Assembly: GCA_016124675.1 (NCBI GenBank)
Contig: WGNG01000009.1
Location: 338,244 to 402,243, forward strand
DNA from: Alphaproteobacteria bacterium
GTDB lineage: Bacteria; Pseudomonadota; Alphaproteobacteria; Caulobacterales; Maricaulaceae
Direction of reading: 5' to 3'
Length of the DNA stretch: 64,000 nucleotides
Shown: positions 56,258-64,000 of the stretch, piece after piece
How the letters are laid out: every line of letters begins with the position of its first letter
How positions within the stretch are numbered: the stretch's first letter is position 1
Position numbers and translations under genes: made by a program
Notes under the pieces: generated by a model
Databases searched by the model: none
Told to the model about the DNA's origin: nothing
Seen by the model: only the letters and a program-made list of their open reading frames with translations

Positions 56258-56905
56258 TCAGGGGGTGAGCCCCGATCCGCAGCGGCGGTCCGCCTCCACA
56301 TGCACGCCAATGAGGGCTGCCGACAGGGCCGGGAGCGCGCCCGCGTCGAGCCCCGAGCGGCGCAGGCGCGTGGCGGGGTCTTCGAGCTCTTCGGCCAGAG
56401 ACAGGAAATCGAACTGCGCATCGTCCAGCCGCGCGCGCGCCACCCGGACAAGACACCGGCATCCCCAGGCGCGCCCGCCGCGATGGCGGCAGTCAGCCTC
56501 GACCCGCTCCTCCGCAGTGCCGCGCGGCAGCGGCGCCCCCTGGTCGAACACGGACGGCCCGGGGCCGGCGCCGGATCCCGGGCTGGTGCGCCACCAGGGC
56601 TGCGCCTCCGGCGCGTCAGCGCCGGCGAAGCGCGGCGTCTCATCCATGGCGGAGCGGCTGGCCGCACTCCCCGCCAGCCCCTGCCCGACCGTGATGCGGA
56701 TCTCGCCACGCCGGTCATCGGCGCCCGGCTCGCCAAACTCGTCAAACAGAGACCCTTCCAGCCGGTCCTGCTCGCTGAACGCGTACGGGGCGCTATCGCG
56801 CACAGGTTCGCCGTCCCGTGCGAGAAACCACCAGCCCGCCAGCGCCGCCGCGGCGATAAGGGCCAGGACGCCAGCCAGCAGAAAGGAGCGCATCGCCATG
56901 TCCAT
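56258..56905 (-). CDS. Membrane-anchored hypothetical protein
   Basis: A 215-residue protein with an N-terminal transmembrane helix (residues 5-27) and a polar, Gly/Pro/Ala-rich periplasmic part. Four Cys occur in the C-terminal half (DCRHRGGRAWGCRCLVR and a later one near the end), which would suit disulfides. No family is recognised. The start at 56905 has GGAG seven bases upstream. It is convergent with usg and divergent from the lipoprotein gene. Confidence 0.65.
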   Translation of the reverse strand: MDMAMRSFLLAGVLALIAAAALAGWWFLARDGEPVRDSAPYAFSEQDRLEGSLFDEFGEPGADDRRGEIRITVGQGLAGSAASRSAMDETPRFAGADAPEAQPWWRTSPGSGAGPGPSVFDQGAPLPRGTAEERVEADCRHRGGRAWGCRCLVRVARARLDDAQFDFLSLAEELEDPATRLRRSGLDAGALPALSAALIGVHVEADRRCGSGLTP

Positions 56906-57007
56906 TCGCCGTCTCCGGTCTGCGGCCATCCATCAAGCGGGCTTTTCAGCCCGGGACAAGTTAACCATACTTGGGGCGCAGGGGGCGAGTCAGAAGGATA
57001 CACAGCC

Positions 57008-57526
57008 ATGTTGAGGCTATCGGGCATCATTGCTCTGGCAGGCGCGCTGTCGGCGTGCGCCACGCCCACGCCCTACCAGAGCGCGCAGCCGGGCGGATTC
57101 GGTTACAGCCAGCAGCAGATCGAGGATGACCGCTTCGCGGTCAGCTTCCGCGGCAACACGCTCACCGACCGCGAAACCGTGGAGACCTATCTGCTCCTGC
57201 GCGCGGCAGAGCTGACGCTGGAGCGCGGCGCGGATCATTTCGTGCTGCTTCGCCGCGACACCGACACCAACCGGCGCTTCGTCGGCTCAGGCGATCCGTT
57301 CCGTTCGCCTTACGGGTTCGGCTACCGGTATTTCCATCCGCGGCACGGCTGGTATGGCTGGCGCGATCCGTTCTGGGATGATTATCACGTGCGCGAAGTG
57401 ACGCGGTTTGAAGCCACCGCCGAGATCGTGCTGGTGCGCGGCGCCTCGCCGGGCGGTGCTGACGCTTTCGACGCCCGCCAGGTGGTCAATAATCTCGGTC
57501 CGATCGCCCGCGCGCCGGGCAGCTGA
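57008..57526 (+). CDS. Lipoprotein of the Caulobacter CC0125/CC1285-like family
   Basis: A 172-residue lipoprotein with lipobox GALSAC (Cys about residue 17) and the conserved QQIEDDRFAVSFRGN and DRETVETYLLLRAAELTLERG segments of this alphaproteobacterial family. The middle is rich in Tyr/Trp/Phe/Gly (GFGYRYFHPRHGWYGW). The function is unknown. The ATG at 57008 fits the signal sequence; upstream open frame is antisense. Confidence 0.85.
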   Translation: MLRLSGIIALAGALSACATPTPYQSAQPGGFGYSQQQIEDDRFAVSFRGNTLTDRETVETYLLLRAAELTLERGADHFVLLRRDTDTNRRFVGSGDPFRSPYGFGYRYFHPRHGWYGWRDPFWDDYHVREVTRFEATAEIVLVRGASPGGADAFDARQVVNNLGPIARAPGS

Positions 57527-57591
57527 CCAGACCGGCCCGGGAGGGTGCGCGCCCGGCATCCTCCCGGACGGCCGGCATCGCGAAGGCCGGT

Positions 57592-58098
57592 TTATGGCCG
57601 CGCCGGGCCGGCGAGGTGGGCAAAACCCTTCGCCACCGCCTCATACACTGGACGCTTCCACGGGATGATCAGCTTGGGCGCATCGGCCAGCGCGACCCAG
57701 CGGAAGGATTCAAATTCCTGCGGCGGCACGGCCTGGAGATCAAAGGCCGCATCGGTGCCGTGAAACCGGTAGGCGAACCAGCGCTGCTTCTGGCCTTTCC
57801 AGTCATTGCGGCGGCGCTGGCCGAGCACTTCGGGTGGAAAATCATAGGCGAGCCAGCCCGGGATCTCGCCGATGAGCTCGGCCAGATCCTCGGTGATTCC
57901 GGTTTCCTCGTAGAGCTCGCGCAGGGCGCCCGCCCTGGCGTCCTCGTCCGGATCAAGCCCGCCTTGAGGAAATTGCCAGACCCAGGGTCCGCCCTGCGCG
58001 TAGCGCCGGCCCATCCAGACCAGGCCGCGCCGGTCAAACAGCACGATGCCTGCGTTCGGGCGGTGATAGGGATAGGGATCGTCGGTCGCCAGGCTCAT
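57592..58098 (-). CDS. rppH: RNA pyrophosphohydrolase (Nudix)
   Basis: A 168-residue enzyme that removes pyrophosphate from mRNA 5' ends and starts decay. The Nudix box is GGLDPDEDARAGALRELYEETGI. YRPNAGIVLFDR-type start (YHRPNAGIVLF) and WQFPQGG are typical of RppH/NudH. Its ATG overlaps the stop of the YibQ-type gene (ATGA at 58095-58098), so the two are coupled. Confidence 0.95.
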   Translation of the reverse strand: MSLATDDPYPYHRPNAGIVLFDRRGLVWMGRRYAQGGPWVWQFPQGGLDPDEDARAGALRELYEETGITEDLAELIGEIPGWLAYDFPPEVLGQRRRNDWKGQKQRWFAYRFHGTDAAFDLQAVPPQEFESFRWVALADAPKLIIPWKRPVYEAVAKGFAHLAGPARP

Positions 58099-59216
58099 GT
58101 CTCGCGCGCGCCGTCGCGGCGCAGGCGCGCGACATGGCTGGCGGGCGCCAGAACATAGCCGCGCCGTGACAGACCCTCCGCCCAGGCGGATGCAGCCTCC
58201 ACCGTCACCGGGTAAGCAAAGCCCGATCCCAGCGCCGAACCGGTCTGCAGCGCCAGCGCCTCCAGTTCCAGAAGCCGCGTCTCCACCGCCTGCGGGCTGG
58301 GATCGGCGTCGATGATCCGGTCCGCCAGCACCAGGCGGGCATTCGCCTCGCGGCCCGCCGCCTCGATCACCGCGCGCCGGCCGGCGCCGTCATGAAACAT
58401 GGTAAGCCCGCGCGCTTCGAGCCGGGCGAAAATGCGCGCCAGGGGCGCGGGCGCAGCGCCCAGGCGTGCACCCTGGTAATTGATCACCCCGGCATAGCCG
58501 GCCGAGCGCGACAACAGCCAGGCCAGGCGCCGCGCATTCTCGGCTTCCGGCGCGTCCGCCAGCAGGGTGTGGGGACCGGGATCGTTATTGGGATAGTCAA
58601 ACGGCTCCATGGGCAGTTCGATCAGAACCTCATGCCCGGCCGCCCGCGCCCGGTCGATCCAGCCCTGCAGGTCGTCGGCATAGGGCGCAAAGCTCAGCGT
58701 CACTTCCGGCGGCAGGGTGTCGATGGCCTGCGCGGTGAGCCGTTCGGACATGCCAAGACCGCCGACGATCAGCGCCACCACAGGGCCGGTGCGCGGCGCG
58801 TGCGGGCGGGCATAGGCTTCGTCCGGACGCTGGCCATCGGGCCCGATCACCGGCAGCGGACCGCCCGGACCCTCTTCGGACAGGCCCGGCAAGGGCGCGG
58901 AAGCGGCGCGCACAGTGGCGGCGGGCGGGGGAGCATTGAGCGCGGTTTCGGTGTCGCTGACGCCCGGCAGCGACACCTCCTCATCAATGGCGAATTCGAA
59001 CGGCGCAGGATCGGGCTCCACCATGTCCGGCGCGGATTCGGCCAGGATCACCGGCTCGGGGCGCGGCGCGATCTCGGCTGCGGCGCCCACCGGACCCGGC
59101 GTTCCGCCGGCAAAGATCGACAGGGCGCCGGCGGCTGCAATGAAAACGCACGCGGCCGCCAGCCCGGCCAGGAGGGGCGCGCGCAGGGGGGAGCGATCAG
59201 GGTTCGGCGCGGGCAT
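58095..59216 (-). CDS. Divergent polysaccharide deacetylase (YibQ/DUF610)
   Basis: A 373-residue membrane-anchored protein with one N-terminal helix (residues 12-34), a Pro-rich periplasmic spacer, and a NodB-like deacetylase fold starting VALIVGGLGMSERLTAQAIDTLPPEVTLSFAPYA and VLIELPMEPFDYPNNDPGPHTLL. The family is usually found between ctpA and rppH; here rppH follows directly and ctpA is not adjacent upstream. The substrate is unknown. Confidence 0.9.
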   Translation of the reverse strand: MPAPNPDRSPLRAPLLAGLAAACVFIAAAGALSIFAGGTPGPVGAAAEIAPRPEPVILAESAPDMVEPDPAPFEFAIDEEVSLPGVSDTETALNAPPPAATVRAASAPLPGLSEEGPGGPLPVIGPDGQRPDEAYARPHAPRTGPVVALIVGGLGMSERLTAQAIDTLPPEVTLSFAPYADDLQGWIDRARAAGHEVLIELPMEPFDYPNNDPGPHTLLADAPEAENARRLAWLLSRSAGYAGVINYQGARLGAAPAPLARIFARLEARGLTMFHDGAGRRAVIEAAGREANARLVLADRIIDADPSPQAVETRLLELEALALQTGSALGSGFAYPVTVEAASAWAEGLSRRGYVLAPASHVARLRRDGARET

Positions 59217-59338
59217 GGGCCGGAATGTCCATCAGAACAGCGCGATTCGCGCCAACACCCTGCCCGCGCCCTTCGTAAAGAAGCGTTAACGATAGCCAAC
59301 GGGCCAATGGCTGCGCATTGACTCCTTGGCCTCGCGTA

Positions 59339-59379
59339 TGTCACCAAACAGTGATATTTTAATTCACCGCCCGGTGACA
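59339..59379. promoter_or_regulatory. Candidate TetR operator
   Basis: TGTCACC at 59339-59345 and GGTGACA at 59373-59379 are perfect inverted arms around an AT-rich centre, with shorter inner repeats TCAC-N6-GTGA and CACCG-CC-CGGTG. The site lies about 60 bases upstream of the TetR gene, so autoregulation is likely (inference). Confidence 0.55.
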
Positions 59380-59440
59380 CAAGCGCCGCGCCCGGCGCAG
59401 CCAAGGCAGGGCATAGCGGAGATTGACGGATATAACGGAC

Positions 59441-60055
59441 ATGACGGCCAGGCCCGCGCGCAATCGCACCGCGACCCAGGACGCCCTGATCGGCGCCGCC
59501 GGCGAGGTGCTGGCGCGCGGCGGATTTCAGGATTTCGGGGTGAATGCGGTGGCCCGGGCCGCAGGCTGCGACAAGCAGCTGATCTACCGCTATTTCGGCG
59601 GGCTGGACGGGCTCGTCGCTGCGCTGGGCGCCCGCCAGAGCGAGGCGCTCGGCGCAGCGCTGGAGGCCCAGGCGCCGCCCGGCCCGCCATCAGACTATCC
59701 TGATCTGATCAACGGGCTCGTGCTGGCCTATCTGGACGTGCTCACCGCCAATGTGACGGCTCAGAAGCTTGTGCTGTGGGAGTTGTGCGCGCCGGCGCCG
59801 GCGCTGTCCGGCTTTGCGCGGGGGCGCGCCCGGATGATCGCCGGATGGATCGCCCGGCGACAAGGCGCGCTGACGCCGCCGCCCGGCATTGACGCGCTGG
59901 CAGTCAACGCCCTCCTGATCGCAGCGGTCCACCAGATCGTGCTGGCGCGCAGCGCGTCGCAGACGCATCAGCCGGCCAGCTCCGGGTCTGACGCGGCCTG
60001 GGCGCGCGCCCGCGCGGCGCTGTCCCATCTGGGGCGGCGCGCGCTGTCGTCCTAG
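59441..60055 (+). CDS. TetR family transcriptional regulator
   Basis: A 204-residue regulator with an N-terminal TetR helix-turn-helix (residues about 8-55, with GFQDFGVNAVARAAGCDKQLIYRYF-type sequence) and a helical ligand-binding domain. The ligand and targets are unknown. It is divergent from the YibQ gene. The ATG at 59441 (MTARPARN) is chosen; a TTG at 59423 would add six residues. Its stop TAG lies inside the palindrome at 60052. Confidence 0.88.
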   Translation: MTARPARNRTATQDALIGAAGEVLARGGFQDFGVNAVARAAGCDKQLIYRYFGGLDGLVAALGARQSEALGAALEAQAPPGPPSDYPDLINGLVLAYLDVLTANVTAQKLVLWELCAPAPALSGFARGRARMIAGWIARRQGALTPPPGIDALAVNALLIAAVHQIVLARSASQTHQPASSGSDAAWARARAALSHLGRRALSS

Positions 60056-60095
60056 AGCGTGATCCGACCTGACGGCGTCAGGCCGCACGCTCTAG
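60052..60095. repeat. Alphaproteobacterial palindromic repeat, first part
   Basis: CTAGAGCGTG and CACGCTCTAG-type ends enclose CCTGACG/CGTCAGG. The imperfect palindrome includes the TetR stop codon and probably acts as a transcription terminator for the convergent genes. Confidence 0.75.
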
Positions 60096-60101
60096 GCCTT
60101 T

Positions 60102-60157
60102 GCTTTAGCGCGCAATTCATCCGAAGACCGGATCCCACTTTTGCCGATTGCGCTTTA
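60102..60157. repeat. Alphaproteobacterial palindromic repeat, second part
   Basis: GCTTTAGCGCGCAAT is followed by CATCCGAAGACCGG and CCCACTTTTGCCGATTGCGC. This resembles the widespread intergenic palindromes of Rhizobiales and relatives. It overlaps the last three bases of smr. Confidence 0.7.
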
Positions 60158-60766
60158 GTGGCGCACAATCACGTAGAACGCGCCAGACCCGCCATGGCGG
60201 GCGTGGGCGGGGCTATAGCCGGCGCAGAGCGGGGCGAAGTCCGGTTGCGCCATCCACTCCATGAATGCCCGGCGCAGCACGCCGGGCAGGGGCCGCACAT
60301 CCAGGCTCCAGGGTTCAAACCGGCTCTCATCGCGGGCGCGCGCGCTGGCGCCCTTGCCGGTGATCACCAGCACGGTCCCAAATCCGCGCGCCCGGGCGCG
60401 GCTCAGAAACCGCAACAGCTCGGCGCGGGCGGCGGACGCCGTCAGACCATGCAGGTCCAGCCGGGCCTCCACCTCCACGCGGCCCCGGCGCAGGCGCCGG
60501 TCGCCGGAGCGGTCGGCAGGGCGCAGCCCCGACAGCTCGGCGGGCCGTGCTGCGCGGATTTGGGCAGGGGGCTGCAACGGGCCGGGCCTTGGCGCGGGCG
60601 CCGGCGCGGACGGGACGGCGGCGAGGGGCTCGGCGGGGGCGTCAGGCGCCTCTGGCGCCTTGAGCGCCTTCAGCCGGGCTGCGTCAAGAGGCCGCACCCC
60701 GCTGGCGACGCGCCGCCACAGCTCGCGCTCGTCCGGGCGCAGCGGCCGTGTCGGGCGCCGCGCCAT
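60155..60766 (-). CDS. Smr domain protein
   Basis: A 203-residue protein with a Pro/Ala-rich N-terminus and a C-terminal Smr domain: LDLHGLTASAARAELLRFLSRARARG and VLVITGKGASAR. Smr domains, found in MutS2, have endonuclease or nucleic-acid binding activity, including at collided ribosomes. It is directly downstream of mltA (ATG at 60766 meets the mltA stop), an arrangement shared with many alphaproteobacteria. Confidence 0.92.
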   Translation of the reverse strand: MARRPTRPLRPDERELWRRVASGVRPLDAARLKALKAPEAPDAPAEPLAAVPSAPAPAPRPGPLQPPAQIRAARPAELSGLRPADRSGDRRLRRGRVEVEARLDLHGLTASAARAELLRFLSRARARGFGTVLVITGKGASARARDESRFEPWSLDVRPLPGVLRRAFMEWMAQPDFAPLCAGYSPAHARHGGSGAFYVIVRH

Positions 60767-62031
60767 CAGCTCGTGAGGCGCGCGGCGAGCGCGCGCGGCA
60801 CCAATATGGTCCACCGCGCGGCCGGGTCATTCTGGCGTCCGGCGCGCTCGCCTGCTTCCGGCCCCCACCCAAAGAACAGATCGCCGCGTGCGGGACCCGT
60901 GATGGCGCCGCCCGCGTCCTGGGCGATGACCAGGCCCGACCAGGCCGGCGCGCCCGGCAGGGCCGCCTCGACAAATACCGGCGCGCCCCAGGCGTGATAG
61001 GCCGGGTCCACCGCCATGGACGCCATGGGCGTCAGCGGCGCGCCCTGGGCCCCCAGCGGGCCTTCATCGGGATCATTGAGCGCATCGAGGCTGAAGAACA
61101 CATAGCGCGGGTTTTCGTTGAACAGCGCCGTCCAGGCGTCCGGCCCGCGCTGCATCAGCCAGCGTTCGATATCCTGCTTGGAGGCGCCATGAGAGGGCAG
61201 CTCGCCCCGGTCGATGAGAATCCGGCCGATCGACACATAAGGCAGGCCATTATGGGCCGCAAAGCGCACCCGCGCCTGACCGCCATCGCGGTAGACCAGA
61301 CGCCCCGAACCTTGAATCTGCAGGAAGAACACATCGATGGGCCGCCCCCAGGCCAGCGGCACGCCCAGATTCATCGCCTCGATCTCGGCGCGCGGCCGGT
61401 AAGGCTCAAAGCGCTGGTCCGCCGCGCGCCCGACAATGCGCTGGCCTTCCAGCCCGGCTATGAACTGGCCGAGATCGCCGGTGAGAAGATCGGCGGGCCG
61501 GCCGCGGATCGCCATGGAGAACTCGCGGTCGGGCGCTTCGCGCACCTCCACATAAGGTTCGTAATACCCGGTGAGCCGCCCCTGCGCCCCAAGCCGCATG
61601 GGGGTGAAATGGCGTTCAAAGAAGGCGCGCGCCTGGCGCGCATCCACCCGGCCCTGAATCAGAGACGCTTCCAGGCATGCCGCGCGCCAGTCGCCGGTGC
61701 GTCCCGCATAGGCCGCATTGGGCGCCAGCGGCTCATGATCGGGCCGGGTCTCGACGCGCCGGCAGCTTTCCACAAACGCCGCCAGAGCCGGACGGGCGTC
61801 GGTAGCGCTCCACCCGGCAAGGGAGGAGAAACTGACCTCTGAGAGTTCAGGCGCGAGGTGCGCCGGAACCGCCGGGGCAGGGACGCTGACACCCGGAGAC
61901 GGCGCCGGCGCCGGTGCGCTGGCGCATCCGGACAAGGCCAGCGCGGTCCATGCGGCGGCGACAGCGGCGAAGGCCTCAGGCCGCGCGCACGCCCGCCAGA
62001 TACCAGTTCGGGTTGGGGCTGGTGACATCAC
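60766..62031 (-). CDS. mltA: Membrane-bound lytic murein transglycosylase A
   Basis: A 421-residue lipoprotein that cleaves peptidoglycan glycan strands to 1,6-anhydro products. The lipobox is ALALSGC (about residue 36), and the MltA and 3D domains include LTGYYEPYV, FFLQIQGSGRLVYRDG and YHAWGAPVFVEA with the catalytic Asp in VIAQDAGGAITGPARGDLFFG. The start overlaps the Tim44-type gene by about 56 bases, but no in-frame later ATG would leave a signal peptide, so it stands. Confidence 0.92.
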   Translation of the reverse strand: MMSPAPTRTGIWRACARPEAFAAVAAAWTALALSGCASAPAPAPSPGVSVPAPAVPAHLAPELSEVSFSSLAGWSATDARPALAAFVESCRRVETRPDHEPLAPNAAYAGRTGDWRAACLEASLIQGRVDARQARAFFERHFTPMRLGAQGRLTGYYEPYVEVREAPDREFSMAIRGRPADLLTGDLGQFIAGLEGQRIVGRAADQRFEPYRPRAEIEAMNLGVPLAWGRPIDVFFLQIQGSGRLVYRDGGQARVRFAAHNGLPYVSIGRILIDRGELPSHGASKQDIERWLMQRGPDAWTALFNENPRYVFFSLDALNDPDEGPLGAQGAPLTPMASMAVDPAYHAWGAPVFVEAALPGAPAWSGLVIAQDAGGAITGPARGDLFFGWGPEAGERAGRQNDPAARWTILVPRALAARLTS

Positions 62032-62647
62032 GCTCGAAGCTCCAGATCTCGTCCACGGTCTTCAGCGTGGTGAGATCGCCCTCCATGATCGCCCCGTCGG
62101 CATCACGGGTCTCGCTGGCGATGTCCGCGCTGAACGCGACCTTAACCCTGGCCCGGTTATCGTTAAGAGAGGCTTCCACGATATCGGCCCTCTTCAGCCG
62201 GTCGATCTCGGTGGTCATGGTCCAGTTCTTGCCCGCGCGCGCATCAATGGCTGCGCCCCAGGCCGCCATGACCTTCTCGCTCAAAAGCGGCGCCAGCGCA
62301 TCCTTGTCGCCGGCGGCGTAGGCTTCGACGATCATCTTGTAGGCCTCGCGCGCCCCGCTCACGAACCCGCCCTGATCAAACCCGCCATCGGCCCCGGCGA
62401 TGGCCGCCAGGCCTGCCGCCGCAGGCCCGGTGAAGGACGCGGGCTGAGAGGGCGCGCCGGGGGCAGCAGGAGCGGCAGGGTCCACGGGGCGCGGCGCGCG
62501 CGCCGCCGCGGCCGCCCGTTCGCGCTCCTCGCGCACATGATCCTCATGCGTGCGGCCCGATGGCTTGCCCAGCAGCATATAGAGGCGCACGCCCAGAAAC
62601 ACGGCGAGGCCGGCGAAGAACAAGAGCTGGAGAACGTCCATATTCAT
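61976..62647 (-). CDS. Tim44/TimA domain protein
   Basis: A 223-residue protein with an N-terminal membrane helix (residues 5-24, LQLLFFAGLAVFLGVRLYMLL), an Arg/Ala/Pro linker and a C-terminal Tim44-like domain (FVSGAREAYKMIVEAYAAGDKDALAPLLS and WSFERDVTSPNPNWYLAGV). TimA is the bacterial relative of mitochondrial Tim44; its role at the inner membrane is uncertain. It is divergent from secB and coupled to mltA. Confidence 0.92.
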   Translation of the reverse strand: MNMDVLQLLFFAGLAVFLGVRLYMLLGKPSGRTHEDHVREERERAAAAARAPRPVDPAAPAAPGAPSQPASFTGPAAAGLAAIAGADGGFDQGGFVSGAREAYKMIVEAYAAGDKDALAPLLSEKVMAAWGAAIDARAGKNWTMTTEIDRLKRADIVEASLNDNRARVKVAFSADIASETRDADGAIMEGDLTTLKTVDEIWSFERDVTSPNPNWYLAGVRAA

Positions 62648-62837
62648 GGTGGGTAGGGCCTGTCATCATTGCGCAAGTCGGATGCTTGTCCCAGATATAG
62701 TCGCTGAAGCGCCCCGCGTCACGCCGGGGCTGCTGCGCTTGCCGCAGCCGCAGGGGCGTGCTACCGGCCCGCACCTGCCGTCGCCGCCCGCAGCGCCTGC
62801 GCGCGGGCCTGACCCCAACAACGAGATGGATTGACCC

Positions 62838-63326
62838 ATGACCGATGCTCCCGCACCCCAGACCGGCGGTGAGGCCGGCGCCACGCTGATGATCCGCGTG
62901 CTTGGCCAGTATCTCAAGGACTTGTCGTTCGAGAACCCCAATGCGCCCGACAGCCTGCGCGGCCAGGGCCAGCCCGAGATTGACCTCTCGGTGGACGTGC
63001 GCGCCCGCAGCCTTGATGCGGAGACATTCGAAGTGGAGCTGGTGCTGAGCGCCAAGGCGGCCTCCAAGGGCTCGGCCCTGTTCATCGCCGAACTGACCTA
63101 TGCGGGCCTTTTCTCGATCCGTAACCTCGATGAGCGCGCCCGCGAACCCTTCCTGCTCATCGAATGCCCGCGCCTGATCTTCCCCTTTGCCCGGCGCATC
63201 CTCGCCGACGCCACGCGCGACGGAGGCTTCCCGCCGCTGATGCTGGAGCCGGTGGATTTCGCTGCGCTCTACCGCCAGCAGCTGGCAGGCAACCAGACCG
63301 GCGGCGCGCCCCAGGGCACGGCCTGA
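62838..63326 (+). CDS. secB: Protein-export chaperone SecB
   Basis: A 162-residue tetrameric chaperone that delivers unfolded preproteins to SecA. It has the SecB features IRVLGQYLKDLSFENPNAP, VELVLSAKA, IAELTYAGLFSI, CPRLIFPFARRILADATRDGGFPPLMLEPVDFAALY-type signature. Length is normal. It is divergent from the Tim44-type gene, and fxsA, often between them, is absent. Confidence 0.97.
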   Translation: MTDAPAPQTGGEAGATLMIRVLGQYLKDLSFENPNAPDSLRGQGQPEIDLSVDVRARSLDAETFEVELVLSAKAASKGSALFIAELTYAGLFSIRNLDERAREPFLLIECPRLIFPFARRILADATRDGGFPPLMLEPVDFAALYRQQLAGNQTGGAPQGTA

Positions 63327-63358
63327 CCCTCTGACGCCTGAGGGCTGAAACGAAAACG

Positions 63359-63386
63359 CCCTCTCCAGGCCGGAGAGGGCATTTTT
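63359..63386. terminator. Bidirectional rho-independent terminator between secB and rho
   Basis: GCCCTCTCC at 63359-63367 pairs with GGAGAGGGC at 63373-63381. TTTTT follows on the plus strand and TTTTCGTTT on the minus strand, so it serves both convergent genes. Confidence 0.9.
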
Positions 63387-63415
63387 GTGGCGCTGAGGGC
63401 CGAAAGCCCGGGACC

Positions 63416-64000
63416 TCACGTATTCATCGAGTCGAAGAAGTCGGAATTGTTCTTGGTTTCCTTCAGCTTGGACAGAAGGAAATCGATCGCGTCCTGGGTG
63501 CCCATCGGGTTGAGGATGCGGCGCAGGACATAGGTTTTCTGCAATTCGGCCCGGCCGACCAGAAGCTCTTCCTTGCGGGTGCCGGACTTGAGGATGTCGA
63601 TGGCCGGGAAGACGCGCTTGTCGGCCACCTTGCGGTCAAGCACGATCTCCGAGTTGCCCGTGCCCTTGAACTCCTCGAAAATCACCTCGTCCATGCGGCT
63701 GCCGGTGTCGATCAGCGCGGTGGCGATGATGGTCAGCGAGCCGCCTTCCTCGATATTGCGCGCCGCGCCGAAGAAGCGCTTGGGGCGCTGCAGGGCGTTG
63801 GCGTCGACGCCGCCGGTGAGCACCTTGCCCGAGCTTGGAACCACTGTGTTGTAGGCGCGGCCAAGGCGGGTGATCGAGTCGAGCAGTATCACCACGTCGC
63901 GCTTGTGCTCGACGAGGCGCTTGGCCTTTTCGATCACCATCTCGGCGACCTGGACGTGGCGCGTGGCCGGCTCGTCGAAGGTGGAGGCCACCACCTCGCC
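63416..64000 (-). CDS. rho: Transcription termination factor Rho (partial, 5' end outside window)
   Basis: The last 195 codons of Rho, the hexameric RNA helicase that ends transcription. Visible parts are [20 protein letters not shown] (Walker B region), [35 protein letters not shown] (Q- and R-loop side) and [16 protein letters not shown]. The N-terminal RNA-binding domain and Walker A lie beyond base 64000. It is convergent with secB. Confidence 0.97.
   Translation of the reverse strand, partial: GEVVASTFDEPATRHVQVAEMVIEKAKRLVEHKRDVVILLDSITRLGRAYNTVVPSSGKVLTGGVDANALQRPKRFFGAARNIEEGGSLTIIATALIDTGSRMDEVIFEEFKGTGNSEIVLDRKVADKRVFPAIDILKSGTRKEELLVGRAELQKTYVLRRILNPMGTQDAIDFLLSKLKETKNNSDFFDSMNT

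Overview
This window is 64 kb of a GC-rich chromosome, almost certainly from a marine stalked-type alphaproteobacterium (Maricaulales/Hyphomonadaceae-like; this placement is inference). The grounds are alphaproteobacterial hallmark families (Usg, DUF2244, DUF4170, a Tim44-domain protein next to mltA and secB), a large TonB-dependent receptor, alphaproteobacterial interspersed palindromes, and a promoter carrying GTTC-N7-GTTC LexA boxes. No rRNA, tRNA, CRISPR array, integrase or insertion sequence was recognised.

Layout. 1-7.2 kb, minus strand: lipid A exporter-type ABC protein (cut by the window edge), DUF4170, CysQ phosphatase, PmbA/TldE, MAPEG, a DsbA-like protein, a 2OG-Fe(II) oxygenase and rlmN. 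7.3-10.2 kb: DUF6065, then a 1.2 kb AT-richer mini-island between two near-identical 32 bp direct repeats, a secreted nuclease and DUF2061. 10.3-21.4 kb: RNase PH, an 882-residue TonB-dependent receptor, a PQQ-type sugar dehydrogenase, an operon of serine hydrolase, GMC alcohol oxidoreductase and aldehyde dehydrogenase, and a TonB-like acidic membrane protein. 21.6-30.4 kb: a prephenate dehydratase-like protein with an aminotransferase, Dps, a truncated TraR/DksA-like protein, DinB, DUF1499, an SbtA/SbtB bicarbonate-transport pair with a divergent LysR regulator, and an ABC-2 type exporter.

30.4-41 kb: glycosyltransferase, BON lipoprotein, YraN, an LpoA/LppC-like lipoprotein, queG, GST, dapB, dnaJ and dnaK. 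41.2-53 kb is notably rich in DNA maintenance: alkB, an AT-rich anti-phage dCTP deaminase, grpE, hrcA, polA, a small SANT-like protein behind a textbook SOS promoter, and an Ada-type methyltransferase. 53-64 kb: envelope and secretion genes lolA, uppP, a cation-efflux protein, usg, two envelope proteins, rppH, a YibQ-type deacetylase, a TetR regulator, smr, mltA, a Tim44-domain protein and secB, ending in the 3' part of rho.

The foreign-looking material is small and dispersed: the 8.1-9.4 kb mini-island, the 42.4-44.3 kb deaminase locus, and three copies (one partial) of an interspersed element with long palindromes at 31.7, 35.9 and 46.8 kb. The best candidates for new biology are the SOS-controlled SANT-like protein at 50.0-50.4 kb, the deaminase locus with its divergent small transcript, and the palindromic repeat family.
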